Assembly (NCBI GenBank): GCA_031216915.1
Contig: CM062289.1
Coordinates: forward strand, 63,123,741-63,187,740
Direction of reading: 5' to 3'
DNA from: Pictodentalium vernedei
Taxonomy: Eukaryota > Mollusca > Scaphopoda > Dentaliida > Dentaliidae
Length of the DNA: 64,000 nt
Shown: one piece after another, positions 1 through 10,370 of the stretch
Position numbering within the stretch: the first letter of the stretch is position 1
Layout of the letters: every line of letters begins with the position of its first letter
Notes under the pieces: model-generated
What the model was told of the DNA's origin: nothing
The model's input: the letters and a program-made list of their open reading frames with translations, nothing else
Database searches by the model: none
Position numbers and translations under genes: made by a program

Positions 1-906
1 GTTCCGCTGGACTTACCCACGTCCGATCGCGTTCTGACGGCAGATGCCAGCGATCTCGGATGGGGTGCGACGTTGGATCCTCTCGGTGTTTCCTTACACG
101 GGATGTGGGACCAGGATCAAGCAGCTCTACACATCAACCAGAAGGAGCTTCTTGCTCTTCTTCTGAGTTTCAGGCAGTGGATCCCTCACCTGTCGAATCG
201 CCAGGTCCTTCTACTATCCGACAATTCGACGGTGGTTGCTTACATTCGGAACCAGGGCGGCACGCACTCGCTTCCGATGTACGAGTTAGCTGGGGATCTT
301 CTACTGCTCGCTCAGGATGTTCACGCCGGAGTGGTTGTACGTCACATTCTCGGTCGTCTGAACGTCCTAGCCGACTCCCTGTCCCGACAGGGCAGGGTTA
401 TTTCCACCAAGTGGATGCTTCACAGGGCAGTGTTCCAGTCGCTTTGCGATCTCTAGGGACGTCCCCACATCGACCTCTTTGCGACTCGTTGGAACCATCA
501 GGTGGACACTTTCGTGTCCCCGTGTCCAGATCCTCTGGCTTTTGCCGTGGACGCTCTGTCACTCGATTGGAACGGTCTAGTCGGCTACGCCTTCCCGCCG
601 GTTCCGATTCTTCCTCAGGTTCTCGCCAAAATTCGAGCCTGCAGTTGTCGAATCATTCTGATCGCTCCCCTGTCACCTCAGCGGGTGTGGTTCAATCAGC
701 TCCGCTCGCTGATGGCGGTGGTTCCGGCACGTCTCCCGCTACGTCGCGACCTTCTTTGTCAAGGTCGCCCGAGGAGGTTTCACGTCGACCCGACTTCATT
801 GTGCCTTCACGCATATCTTTTGTCAGGTCCTATCTCCTCCGTAGAGGTTTTTCGAGACGAGCAGTGGAGTGCATTTCTTCTTCAAGGAGGCACTCCACTG
901 GTTTAG
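1..906 (+). pseudogene. DIRS RNase H and post-RNase H region (fossil)
   Basis: The translated region begins within the RNase H domain: the motif TDASDLGWGA near 42-72, a LLSDNSTVVAYIRNQGG block near 213-260 and HILGRLNVLADSLSRQG near 343-390. It is followed by the DIRS-type segment VSPCPDPLAFAVDALS near 514-560 and a segment ending near 906. These motifs are shared with the two downstream DIRS copies. The reverse transcriptase core that should precede it lies off the left edge. The region is treated as a broken fossil. Confidence 0.8.
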
Positions 907-1859
907 CTTATGCAGCTAAATGGAAGGTCTTCTGTCATTGGTGTGCGGATCACTCTGTTGATTATGCCAATCCTTCGATTTCACAGATTGCGGAGTTTCT
1001 GGTATATCTGTTTGATTCTCGGGGTCTCCAGCCTGTTACCATCAAGGGTTACAGGTCTTTGCTTTCAGAGACTTTTTCTTATGTGGGGAAGCGTCGTATC
1101 GGCACTAATCCTTACCTCTCCAAGCTTGTTCGGCACTTTTCTTTGAAAAGGCCTCGGACTTTGCAGCTTACTCCACGATGGAATCTTTCGTGGGTGCTGC
1201 TTTGCTTGGGGGGGGGGGGGGGGGGGGTGGATATGCATCTTCTCACATATAAGACGGCTTTTCTGATGGCATTTGCTTCGGCCAGACGGGTTAGTGAGCT
1301 TCACGCCCTCTCGGTTGACCCGGCCTTTTTTAGGAGCTCTCCCAACAGTGTTACTTTTACCACTGATTGCTCCTTTTTGGCTAAGAATCAGTTACCAGAT
1401 ACTACTCCTCCTCCTATCTGTATCAGGGCTCTTCCCTCTGTTGAGGGTACTCGCCCTTTGCTCTGTCCGGTCCATGCTATTCGCATTTATCTTGATCGGA
1501 CACGCTTCATACGGAAGGGCAGAAAACGTTTTTTTCTGTCTCTCATTCCGGGTCGACAGAAGATCTCTCCTCAATCCATTTCTCGATGGATTTGTCTTGC
1601 TATTCGTACGGCTTATAGTCGTTTAGCAGCTGGCAATTGTATTACCAATCGTATTTCTGCCCACGAGGTGCGGGCACTGTCTACCTCTTGGGCTTATTCT
1701 AACTCCGTCAAGTTGTCGGATGTTATGCAGGCAGCCTACTGGAGAAATGCTTCTACTTTCGCCACCTTTTATTTGCGCCAGTTGCAGGAGCAGTCGGAGG
1801 ACCTTTTTGCCCTGGGTCCTCATTCTTCTGCTCAGGCTGTTGTCTGCCATAGCCATTAG
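750..1859 (+). CDS. DIRS tyrosine recombinase region (fossil element, looks open)
   Basis: Tyrosine recombinase (phage-integrase-like) domain of the family-B DIRS element. Visible family landmarks are YAAKWKVFCHWCADHSVDYA (N-terminal SAM-like part), ASARRVSELHALSVDP with the first catalytic Arg, SAHEVRALSTSWAY with the His-x-x-Arg pair, and a C-terminal AAYWRNASTFATFYLR with the likely nucleophile Tyr. The enzyme is known to insert the circular cDNA into the genome. A long G run near 1208-1227 lies inside it and may have changed in length. It overlaps the end of the preceding region in another frame, as is usual in DIRS elements. Confidence 0.75.
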   Translation, partial: PSLSRSPEEVSRRPDFIVPSRISFVRSYLLRRGFSRRAVECISSSRRHSTGLAYAAKWKVFCHWCADHSVDYANPSISQIAEFLVYLFDSRGLQPVTIKGYRSLLSETFSYVGKRRIGTNPYLSKLVRHFSLKRPRTLQLTPRWNLSWVLLCLGGGGGGVDMHLLTYKTAFLMAFASARRVSELHALSVDPAFFRSSPNSVTFTTDCSFLAKNQLPDTTPPPICIRALPSVEGTRPLLCPVHAIRIYLDRTRFIRKGRKRFFLSLIPGRQKISPQSISRWICLAIRTAYSRLAAGNCITNRISAHEVRALSTSWAYSNSVKLSDVMQAAYWRNASTFATFYLRQLQEQSEDLFALGPHSSAQAVVCHSH

Positions 1860-2094
1860 GCTTCTTGAAGGTCAGTTTCAGCCTTGTGCTGTTACTGCCC
1901 TTTTTCTGTCTGTGTGTCACACAGGCTCATATGTCTCTTTTCATTGTCCTTTACCAATGATTGCGACATTATGGTTGATAAGCCTCGGGACCTCTTCCTT
2001 CTACTTCACGGTTCCAGTGCACTAGGGTTATGTGGGGGTTGGTTATGCGATTCCCTCCAGCCTTTTGTCTATTCAGCCTGTAGTAAACAATTGT

Positions 2095-2168
2095 GAGTAG
2101 GTTGATAAGAAATCTAAATTTTATAGTAAATTTCCTTTCTTATTATACCTACCACAATTGTTTACATG
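2095..2168. repeat. Internal complementary region of family-B DIRS
   Basis: The segment contains the reverse complement of the element's right end (2115-2168 against 2475-2531). Upstream of that it has a copy of what should be the reverse complement of the left end, which also matches the left-end fragment at 23418. Adjacent copies of both ends are the hallmark ICR of DIRS elements, used as the template for circle closure. Confidence 0.75.
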
Positions 2169-2242
2169 GAGGCCCTCCCGTCTTCTTTACGGGTAAAGAA
2201 TCTTTCCTCCCCACTGATCACATAACTCTAACGTTTACGGAT

Positions 2243-2531
2243 TCAAAAAGAATGAGTCTTTAGAGACGGTATATGCGCACTGGCAACGGAAGTCGTGGAG
2301 TTGTACTTGGGAGAGAGCGTCCCGTACTGGGTCTGCGCCGGTTGCACTTGACCCAGTTTTGGCTTATTTTTATTGGTGCTTTTGCACCATTTTTCTTTCC
2401 CAACTTGCTTGGGAAAGAGAAAAATAGAGAGTATTTTATCCGAGTTAGGGACTTTCACTGTAGTGCAAGCCTGTAGTAAACAATTGTGGTAGGTATAATA
2501 AGAAAGGAAATTTACTATAAAATTTAGATTT
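2243..2531 (+). repeat. Right terminal repeat of family-B DIRS
   Basis: Terminal region after the ICR, ending in an AT-rich run at about 2531. Its inner part matches, in reverse complement, the left-end fragment at 23418-23563 (pattern of CTTTCCCAA...TTGGGAAAG and the flanking CAATTGTTTAC block). This supports it being the inverted terminal repeat. Confidence 0.7.
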
Positions 2532-2944
2532 TCCTAGTTCTCTGAAATTTTTGTATTTTCATGACCTCCAACGCTGGATCAAGGAGGAGGATAATGTTAT
2601 AGAAGATACAGTACAGTTGTCATGAAGTGTCCTCGTTTCACGTATTCGTGGAAAAATATCATAAATCATTTCATGGATCAGGATGCCAATACACAAAAGT
2701 GTCGTGGATGATAATTCAATGAAGCATGTCTGTGTGAAGTTGCATAAAAGTGATTAATAATATAATATAATTTCCAATGTCTCTGAAAATTGAGCAGTGT
2801 GCAATTAATCCAGTACACAAATATTCACAGTAATCAAGTGATATACTTATCCTCAAGAAGGCAAAGTTCGAGCGTTGTTTTTAGACAGTATCAAATTACA
2901 CTGCCTCTAGTAAGTAGATACAGCAAAACCATAATTATTTCAGG
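2532..2944. other. AT-rich non-coding DNA
   Basis: No gene, RNA or clear repeat was recognised. The first 50 bases resemble 60807-60860 (shared CTCTCTGAAATTT and CTGGATCAAGGAG blocks), which suggests a short dispersed repeat or duplicated host segment beside the DIRS end. Confidence 0.4.
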
Positions 2945-5100
2945 TTTTTAGCTCACCTGACTTTCAGTCAGGAGAGCAATAGTGATCACTCACCGTCCGT
3001 CGTCCGTGAACATGGTGGTTGCGTCTTCTCCTCCCAAACCGCTGAAACAATTTAATTGATATTTCAGATAATAGTTTGTTATGACATCGCAATTTGATTT
3101 TGTTCAAATAAGTCCCTCAGTAGGGCCACGCCCAAAAAGTGTGCTTAAATCTTAAAAAATCTTCTCATGAACCAGCAGTAGCAGAGACTTGATATTTGGT
3201 GTGCAGCTTCCTTTTGAAGTGTAGACTCAGATTTGTTCAAAGAAGTTCGAGGAGCTATATTTGCCTTTGTTATGGGAGGGGCAAGAATTTTCGCCCTGCC
3301 CAAAATTTCTTTTTTCCAAAACGAGAGGCAGATTTGAACCAAATTTGATTTGAGGGCTTATTGGGTCATAAGTACATAATTTATGCCCATATTTTTTTTC
3401 CCGGCACTCCATGGGAACCACAGGAGCTAAAAATAAAAAAAATTAAAATGCCCATATCTCAAAAAACTACACAGCACTGAGAATTCTTATTTGGTGTGAA
3501 GCTTCCTTAGGACCAACAGAATGGAATGGTAAAAAAAAAATGCTATCGGTTTTATCATGGGGTACTTTTTTGGAACTTTGAAAAATTGCTGAGTCAGCAT
3601 TTTTTAACACTGTGGGTAATGGGAAAAACATTTAAGACTATTTTTCTCCCAAACCACTGCTCCAAAAGCTTTCAAATTTCACATATAATATCTTTGGAGG
3701 ATTGTTTCACCTATTTATTGAAATCAAGTCCCTGGGTCCATATTTGGACTCTCTATGGGAGTCCAAATGTTTAAATTAGTGCAGTAGGAGGAATATTCTT
3801 TAAAAATCTTATTCAGATCTACCAATCAGAATCATTTGATATTTGGTATGCAGCATGCTTAGGGGGTGTGATTCAAGTTTGTTCAAGCCAAGTCCCTGGG
3901 TTCATATTTGGGCTCACTGTGGGAACCCGAATTATAACTTAGTTCAAAATGAGGAATTTTCTTTAAAAATCATCTTCTTCAGGTCCAGCAGTTGGAATGC
4001 TTTGATATTTGGTATGCAGCATCCTTAGGGGGGTGAGATTCAAGTTTGTTCAAGCCAAGTCCCTGGGTTGATATTTGGGTTCACTGTTGGAGCCCGAATG
4101 ATAACTTAGTTCAATCTTATTCAGATCTACCAATCAGAATCTTTTGATATTTGGTATGCAGCATGCTTAGGGGGTGTGATTCAAGTTTGTTCAAGCCATG
4201 TCCCTAGGACCATATTTGGGCTCACTGTGGGAGCTCGAATTGTAACTTAGTTAAAAATGAGGAATTTTCTTAAAAAATCTTAAAATTCAGCAGTCAGAAT
4301 GTTTTGATATTTGGTATGCAGCATCCTTAGAGGGGTGAGATTCAAGTTTGTTGAAGCCAAGACCCTGGGTTCGTATTTGGGCTCCCTGTGGGAGCCCAAA
4401 TTATAACTTAATTCAATATGAGGAATTTTTCTTTAAAAATCTTCTTCTTCAGATTCAGCAGTCTAAATGTTTTGATATTTGGCATGCAGTATCCTTAGGG
4501 GGGTGAGATTCATGTTTGTTCAAGCCAAGTCCCTGGGTTCTTATTTGGATTCACTGTGGGAGCCCGAATGATAACTTAGTTCAAAATGAGGAATTTTCTT
4601 TAAAAATCTTCTTCTTCAGTTCCAGTAGTCAGAATGCTTTGATATTTGGTATGAAGCCTCCTTAGGGGGGTAAGACTGAAGTTTGTTCAAGCCAAGTCCC
4701 TGGGTTGATATTTGGGCTCCCTGTGGGAGCCTGAATTATAACTTAGTTCAATATGAGGAATATTCTTCAAAAATCTTCTTCTTTACATCCACCAGTCAGA
4801 ATCTTTTAATATTTGGTATACAGCATCCCACTGGAGGTGAGATTCAAGTTTGTTGAAGCCAAGTCCCTGGGTTCATATTTGGGCTCCCTGTGCGAGCCCG
4901 AATTATTACTTAGTTCAATATGAGGAATATTCTTAAAAAATCTTCTCTTTTTTTTTAGATCCACTGGTCAGAATCTTTGGATATTTGGTATAAGTTTTTC
5001 TTAGGAGGGGCAGATGCAACTTGTTGAAATCAATTCCCTGGCTTGATATTTAGGCTACCATGTCAGGTGAGCACCCTCAGGCTCCCTGGGGCTTCTTGTT
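2945..5100 (+). mobile_element. Rolling-circle-like repeat, family 1 (pearl/HINE-like), near complete
   Basis: Starts TTTTTAGCTCACCTGA followed by a short stem (CTGACTTTCAGTCAG) and ends with a stem formed by CAGGCTCCCTGGGGC-type sequence and CTTGTT. Between lie a unique 5' part and about seven tandem copies of a unit of roughly 165 bp (3835-4990) carrying the marks GATATTTGGTATGCAGCAT, TTCAAGTTTGTTCAAGCC and TGGGAGCCCGAAT. A conserved 5' stem, tandem core and 3' terminal stem without inverted terminal repeats fit the non-autonomous Helentron/HINE 'pearl' elements known from bivalves. It has no coding capacity. Short open frames in the core are by-products of repetition. Confidence 0.65.
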
Positions 5101-5707
5101 TTTTATGTGGTCATAAACTATTCTACAAACCCAAGTTACTTTCCAGATGAATCTAAAACCCACAGGCCTAAACGCTGTTGTTGCCTTTTTGCAAGCGCCT
5201 TGGAAGTGCATATAAACTATATTTTATCATATTGGAGGTTTCTAAAATCAGCTTTTGAACAGTTTTGTGGGCTAGATGAGTCTCATCAGCATTCAATAAT
5301 CAATAGAAATAGTATAAAATTTTAAAAAAGCGATATTATTCAACCTCCAACATGGGATGAGAATAAAAATGCCCTGTTTGAGGCAGTATAGGCTGCAATC
5401 CCACATGCAATTAAATAGGAAATAAAAATAGAAAATACCGTGACTGACACAAAGTTGAGATTTGGCACTGGTTCTGAAAAATTCCAGTTGATTGAAACTT
5501 TGCTGACACTTCGCTGACATTGAAGTTAACTTTACAGGCGAAACACATTCATAGAACAAGAGTTAAATTCATAATCGTAATAATTTCAAATAAAACACAC
5601 TGTAGGCTACATGTACTTAGAGAAACAGAAATTATCCCCTTCCCCTCAAATCGAGAAAAATGACAATTTGGAAACAAAAGGTAGGCTATGATTCTCTGTG
5701 CAGAGAT
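5101..5707. other. Non-coding stretch, nothing recognised
   Basis: AT-rich sequence with short chance open frames only. No conserved block of the host gene or known repeat was seen. Confidence 0.4.
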
Positions 5708-5960
5708 TTAACCCTTTACCTAACACGAAAAGCAAATGACACTTGCAAAAAAAATTCTTGAATAACTAATTTTTTTCATTTTTTTGGTCTCAAAAACATA
5801 GGTTATGGCCCCTCATTGGAACGAGCTCGACGAGCTCGTTCCAAAGAGGGGTCATAACCTACGTTTTTGAGACAAAAAATGAAAAAATAATGAAAATTAA
5901 TTGGCGATTTTTGTGAATAGCGCTAGCCGGTTTTGGCCTTTACTTTGGGTAAAGGGTTAA
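5708..5960. mobile_element. Palindromic TTAA MITE, copy 1
   Basis: A 245-bp foldback element (5712-5956) between two TTAA sites. Terminal inverted repeats read CCCTTTACC and GGTAAAGGG, and the centre is a long palindrome around GAACGAGCTCGACGAGCTCG with flanking GGTTATG/CATAACC arms. TTAA target sites and CCC/GGG ends fit the piggyBac class. Related copies are at 41700-41945 and 62705-62953. Confidence 0.75.
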
Positions 5961-6779
5961 AGGGATGTGAGCAGGTCAACACTAGCCCAAGAACAGGCCT
6001 AGTTTGTGTGCGTAAATGTTAGGCGCAAGAAAGAGAGAACGAAAGATATTAAGCCACGGCCTCAACTCCTCTCATCTTTCATTTATAGAAATATATGTCA
6101 CTTTTGTTTGTGACTGTAAAATTGGCATGCACTTTTACTCATAAATCCTTGGTAGCTGAGAGGGGAACTACTAACTGCCGAACACAAATAAAATAATGGG
6201 ACAGATGTCAACATTTTTTTTAACTGTTCGCTTACAGAGTTGGGGAAGATTCTTGTGTCCGGCATCAAGTAGCTTTCCCTCCTCTCAGTGATATTTGGCA
6301 AAGGATTAAGATGAAGACAATCGAATTAGCATCACTGCATAGTGGAAGCCTCCAGTCTCCTGTGCTTTTTTGTTCTATGTCCAATTCAAAGGCAGTACTA
6401 GAATATAATTATGTTTTGGACTCTGAGCCCATTTCAACAGTGTACACCAACAAATATCGGCTGATTGAAAGAAACCCATAAAAAAGCTTATAAAATTGTG
6501 GTTTTTCAAGTAAAAATTTGTACTGATAACACATATCAGATTACCAGTATTTCGTTCACTTAAAAAGTTTAACAAATTTGCGTTGCCTAAGTCAAGTTGA
6601 GGTAACTTTTCTAAAGTTTTAATTAGTTGATATACTTTTGATAACCTGTTTTGCAGAAGTTTTCGTTGGGGAAAATATGCTTTACTTAGAATGACTGATT
6701 GCCAGATCTTATCTGCATATCTGGGATGATGGCTTGTTAATGAAGAAATGTTCAATATTGTCTCTGAAATCTTAATTAT
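5961..6779. other. Non-coding stretch, nothing recognised
   Basis: AT-rich DNA. I looked for the missing first exon of the CP110 gene here and found no convincing match. Confidence 0.35.
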
Positions 6780-7137
6780 CCAACCAAATGAGAGCACAGT
6801 GGTTGTGGAATCGGACTTAAAACCCAAAGGTTTCTGGTTTGATCCCTTCCATGGGGAAACTGCATCGTGTCCTTGAGCAAGGCACTTAATCCCGACTGCC
6901 CACATGGGGCACGGTGGCTCTGGGAACTAAGGCATACTGCATATCGATGGTGAACTTGTCTTCAACCATTGCTAACACTGCTTGTGTGGAGTTAGTACGT
7001 TGGGGAGTCTGGCAGTTGCTTGCCAGTGCTTAGTGATTCTATGTGGGTACTCGGGTTTTCTCCACTCGTAAAACAGTTTAACTCGAGGTGACCCTGGCTG
7101 TCAGAAGTGTCGTTAAATCCCAGTAAATAAGTAAACA
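6780..7137 (+). mobile_element. tRNA-derived SINE, diverged full-length copy
   Basis: Contains a degenerate tRNA-like head with a B-box-like GGTTTGATCCC near 6836, then the body blocks CACGGTGGCTCTG, ACTGCATATCGATGGTG, CTGCTTGTGTGGAGTTAGTA and GTTGGGGAG, and a tail ending CCAGTAAATAAGTAAA. The same body occurs at 29282, 29846, 52430 and, on the minus strand, at 26415. Confidence 0.75.
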
Positions 7138-7306
7138 GATCCAGCCAAATAAAGTTCTGAAGCTTCAACAGCCACAATATGTAGATCTGGAAAATTTTTC
7201 TCTTTGTTATCAATGTTAGAAGAATGACACTTCATTTTATTCAGATTCATTCTTATAGTAATCATTTCTTTAGAATAACATTAAATTTATCTTTCATGTA
7301 TCACAG

Positions 7307-7435
7307 CTCACATCCAAGAAACGGGAAGAAATTCAAAATATTCGAAGGCAGATGCTAAAAGTTGAGTCAAGAAAACGATGTAGAAAAAGACCAGAGTTGG
7401 TAGCCAGGGCTCAGTCAATAGTTGAACAGATTGAT
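7307..7435 (+). CDS. CCP110: CP110 exon: N-terminal basic helical segment
   Basis: Exon of 43 codons bounded by CACAG and GTAAGT, phase 0 at the 3' end. It encodes a Lys/Arg-rich helix with LTSKKREEIQNIRRQMLKVE followed by SRKRCRKRPELVARAQSIVE. This lines up with the human CP110 N-terminal block that I recall as [20 protein letters not shown] and [20 protein letters not shown]. The similarity and the downstream exons on the same strand make the call. In human CP110 this region lies near the first calmodulin-binding site. The start methionine and upstream exon are not seen. Copies of the exon's end and donor recur just downstream (7484-7520 and 8450-8575). Confidence 0.8.
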
Positions 7436-7529
7436 GTAAGTTTTTATATATTATCTGTTGAAAAGCCAAGTCAAGAAAACAATTTTGAACAAATTGATGT
7501 ATTTGTTTTTATCTCACAATTGGGGCGTG

Positions 7530-8280
7530 TTTACACTGTTACGCAACTAAAGTTTAATGTATCTGGGCCCTTGTTCCAAATACTTTTCAAGGACCCCTGA
7601 TACAAGCGCGTGATTCTGCTGTTGCCAAAACAACGGCATTAATATCATTTTTCGATCGCTTCGCGTTTTTCCCTTCAGAGAAAACAATACGAAGCCTCAC
7701 CTAATGTTGTTTTCTCTGAGCCGTATATGACACTGTATCTGCCAACTAAACGCCCTGTAACGTATTATGCACAGCATTCTAAAGTGTCACTGGGAAGTTA
7801 ATTCAATGAATAGTTAAATTATGCGAACTTTTCGGCATCTTGGGCTGGTTTGTAGCCTATTATTGGGATTTTCCTGAACGCTTGAGTCGAGGCTTCCCTC
7901 TTGAAGTTAAAGGATTAGCTTTCACTATGAAATGTGGAAAACTCCACCTCAATAAACGATCAACGGCATATTTTAAAATATAATAAACCTTTACACCAAG
8001 AGGGATATTCAATTCACCAGTAATTATTGCAAAAGTAACAACCAAATTCACGTTGACGAAATACACAGTTGCTCCATTGCGCAAGACAGTATTCAGTAAA
8101 GTGAATCCCAGTGACATAATTTTCTCTGAAGTGTAACATCATCACTGACCTCAATATGGAGATCGATGAACGATATTCTATTTTTCAATTTGCGTCTTTC
8201 CATCGATAAGGCAAATGAAGAAGTTCCTCTTAAAATAGTTTTATAACACATTTTGTGGTCAATATTGTGAGATAAATTTA
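7530..8280. other. Intron sequence between exon-end copies
   Basis: No gene or known repeat recognised. It separates the first exon-end copy from those at 8450-8575 and may itself be an insertion. Confidence 0.35.
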
Positions 8281-8282
8281 TC

Positions 8283-8434
8283 ATCACCACAGTATGTGTC
8301 TCCGGAAATTCTGATCAAGTCTCGTTGTAGGCACAGAATCGTATTTCGACTCTCCCTAATGGGCTCGTCGAAATACTATTCTGTTCCTACAACTCGACTT
8401 GATCTGAATTCCCGGAGACTAACGCTGTGGTGAT
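8283..8434. repeat. Long foldback palindrome
   Basis: Arms 8283-8350 and 8367-8434 are imperfect reverse complements (ATCACCACAG...TTTCGAC against GTCGAAA...CTGTGGTGAT), separated by a loop of about 16 bases. The form is that of a MITE or foldback element. It sits within the exon-end repeat region. Confidence 0.75.
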
Positions 8435-8752
8435 AATCTGTATATATCATCTGTTTTATAGCCAAGTTAAGAAAATGATGTTGAACAAATTGATATAAGT
8501 TTTTAGATATTATCTGTTGTGTAGCCAAGTCAAGAAAACAATGTTGAATAAATTGATGCAAGTTTTTTAGAAATCGCTGTACTGTCTGTACTGTAATTAT
8601 GAAGTGGTCTTTTGCAATCAGACTGTGAGCTGATTGCCACACTCGTAATTCAGTTGAGGTTTGTGAATAAAATAATACTACAAAATTTAGACAGCATTAA
8701 AAACACTAAATAAAAATAACATCTCAGATTCAATGCTTAAGCTGTTTCTTAA

Positions 8753-9075
8753 CAGGTGAGATTCCACATGGACAGAGATTTCCAACTGAATCACGGGTGG
8801 GGCATGATTTGGTTGAAATTCTTCGTCTTTTTTTTTACAGGTGAGATTCCACATAGACTGAGATTTCTGACCGAATCATGAGTGGGTGTGATTTGGTTGA
8901 AATTCTTTGTCTGTTCTTTTTACAGGTGAGATTCCACTCAAACTGAGATTTCTGACCGAATCATGAGTGGGGCATGATTTGGTTAAATTCTTTGTCTGTT
9001 TTTTTTTTTCCAGAGGTGAGATTCTATACAGAGGTTTCCGACCGAATCATGAGTGGGGCTTGATTTGTGATCATA
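8753..9075 (+). repeat. Tandem repeat, four units of about 85 bp with AG|GTGAG motifs
   Basis: Four units each begin with a T run, then (AC)AGGTGAGATTC, then GACCGAATCATGAGTGGG and TTGGTTGAAATTCTT. The T run plus CAG followed by GTGAG looks like a 3' splice site directly joined to a 5' splice site. No coding sequence lies between them. It ends just before the left end of the DIRS element at 9171. Confidence 0.75.
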
Positions 9076-9170
9076 CTTTGTTCCGCTTGAGAAAATCCTT
9101 GATACTCAGTACATGCAGTACTCAATTTAACGGTCAAAATCTATCATCAGTCACAGTTTGAAATTATAAT

Positions 9171-9400
9171 ATTTTTATACTGTACCAATGACCCAGACAT
9201 AGCTAGTGCTAACTCTTAAAATTCTAGGGCCAAACACAAATTTTGCCCCCCAATCCCCAAAATTTGCATCTAAAACCAAAAGAAATCATGTCCTGAAGGT
9301 CCTCCATACTTTGCCCTCACTGCACATGTGCAGTGTCAAGGACATCCCGAAATTGGCGCCAATTATCATTCTTTGTTTGGCCCTTCATCAGTTCATATCT
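9171..9400 (+). repeat. Left inverted terminal repeat, outer DIRS copy
   Basis: Begins ATTTTTATACTGTACCAATG and reads through CCCAAAATTTGCAT to AATTGGCGCCAATTATCATT. The reverse complement occurs at 23122-23348. Confidence 0.8.
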
Positions 9401-10144
9401 GACTGATATTTGTGCTTGTAAATCTCAGTTTAAATGATGCCAGACACATAAATATTAGAGAAATGGTGGATCTAAAGTGGATATAGAAGGAGGAGAGGAA
9501 AAATGAGTGACAGAGAATATTCAGGGCTGTAACTTAAAATTTTTTAATGAAATTATGTTAAGTTGCCTATTTTCGAGGCATGGGCCTGTTGTTGTCATTC
9601 TTGCAATTAAGTTTCATTGCTTGTTCAGTGTTTCCTCTCTCCCTTTCCTTTAAGTCCCCTCTTGCTATTCTCCCATGCTTTTGGCATATTTTTGAGTAAT
9701 ATTATTACTAAAATTTCTTGAGAGATTTAGCTGGGTAACAGAATGAATTCTGTTCTTTTCCCCATGTTCATGTTCTCACCCATGGGTGTTTAGGCATAGT
9801 GTTCTGCATCTACCATCTGATGTTCTGCAGATTCTTCCCTGGAAGTCTCTGTTTTGCATCAGATAGTGTATTATTGGTAACTGATTTCGGGCTAGGATTA
9901 TCAGTGCCTGGAGTCATGTTTCTGGTGTTTACACACTTCTTGTTTACATTGGCAACAGTCTCTGTTGAGGGGGATTTTTTGTCTTTGTACTAGTTTAATT
10001 CATTACAAGATACATTATTATTATTCGTAAGTGTTGCATTAATTTTTTTAAATATTTTTGACATTTTTGTCCACACTTAGGCTTGGGATCCATTGGGGCT
10101 CAACGTTACTTTTCAGAAACTTGGGCTTTGCTGAAAAAATATAT

Positions 10145-10370
10145 ATTTTTATACAGTACCAATGACCCAGACTTAGCTGGTGCTAACTCTAACAAAACCA
10201 GGGCCAAACACAAATTTTGCCCCCCAATCCCCAAAATTTGCATCCAAAACAAAAAGAAATCATGTCCTAAAGGACCTCCATACTACGCCTCTACTGCGCA
10301 TGCGCAGTGACGCAGACGTCTTGAAATTGGCGCCAATTATCATTCTCTGTTTGGCCCTTCATCAGTCAAC
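10145..10370 (+). repeat. Left inverted terminal repeat, inner DIRS copy
   Basis: Begins ATTTTTATACAGTACCAATG. Its reverse complement is at 17041-17263. A perfect palindrome TGCGCATGCGCA lies within it. Confidence 0.8.
10295..10306. promoter_or_regulatory. NRF-1-type palindrome in DIRS left terminal repeat
   Basis: TGCGCATGCGCA matches the known NRF-1 consensus exactly and is repeated in the right terminal repeat. Binding is inferred from sequence only. Confidence 0.45.

Larger units (their letters stand above)
1..2531 (+). mobile_element. DIRS-like retroelement, family B, 3' part
   Basis: Partial DIRS-type (tyrosine-recombinase) retroelement that enters from the left edge. It shows, in order, an RNase H region, the DIRS-type tail after RNase H, a tyrosine recombinase region, an internal complementary region (ICR, about 2095-2168) and a right terminal repeat ending at about 2531. 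The end is placed where the inverted match between 2115-2168 and 2475-2531 stops. The gag-like and reverse transcriptase parts lie outside the window or are lost. The recombinase region looks largely open; the part before it has a few breaks. It belongs to a different family from the two elements at 9171-23348 (different terminal repeats, same architecture). DIRS elements integrate as DNA circles with the recombinase and leave no long target duplication. Confidence 0.85.
7424..8580 (+). repeat. Dispersed copies of exon end plus 5' splice site
   Basis: The end of the exon at 7307-7435 with its donor (TTGAACAGATTGAT, GTAAGTTTTT, then ATATTATCTGTTG) recurs as TTGAACAAATTGATGTATTT near 7485-7505, TTGAACAAATTGATATAAGT near 8481-8500 and TTGAATAAATTGATGCAAGT near 8543-8562. 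Each is preceded by AAGTCAAGAAAAC-like sequence, also taken from the exon. The copies look like a small array that was split by about 0.9 kb of other sequence. Confidence 0.7.

Noticed and set aside
6375-6905. 176-codon minus-strand open frame
   Set aside because: Half of it runs through a SINE in reverse, and the rest has no recognisable domain or splice signals.
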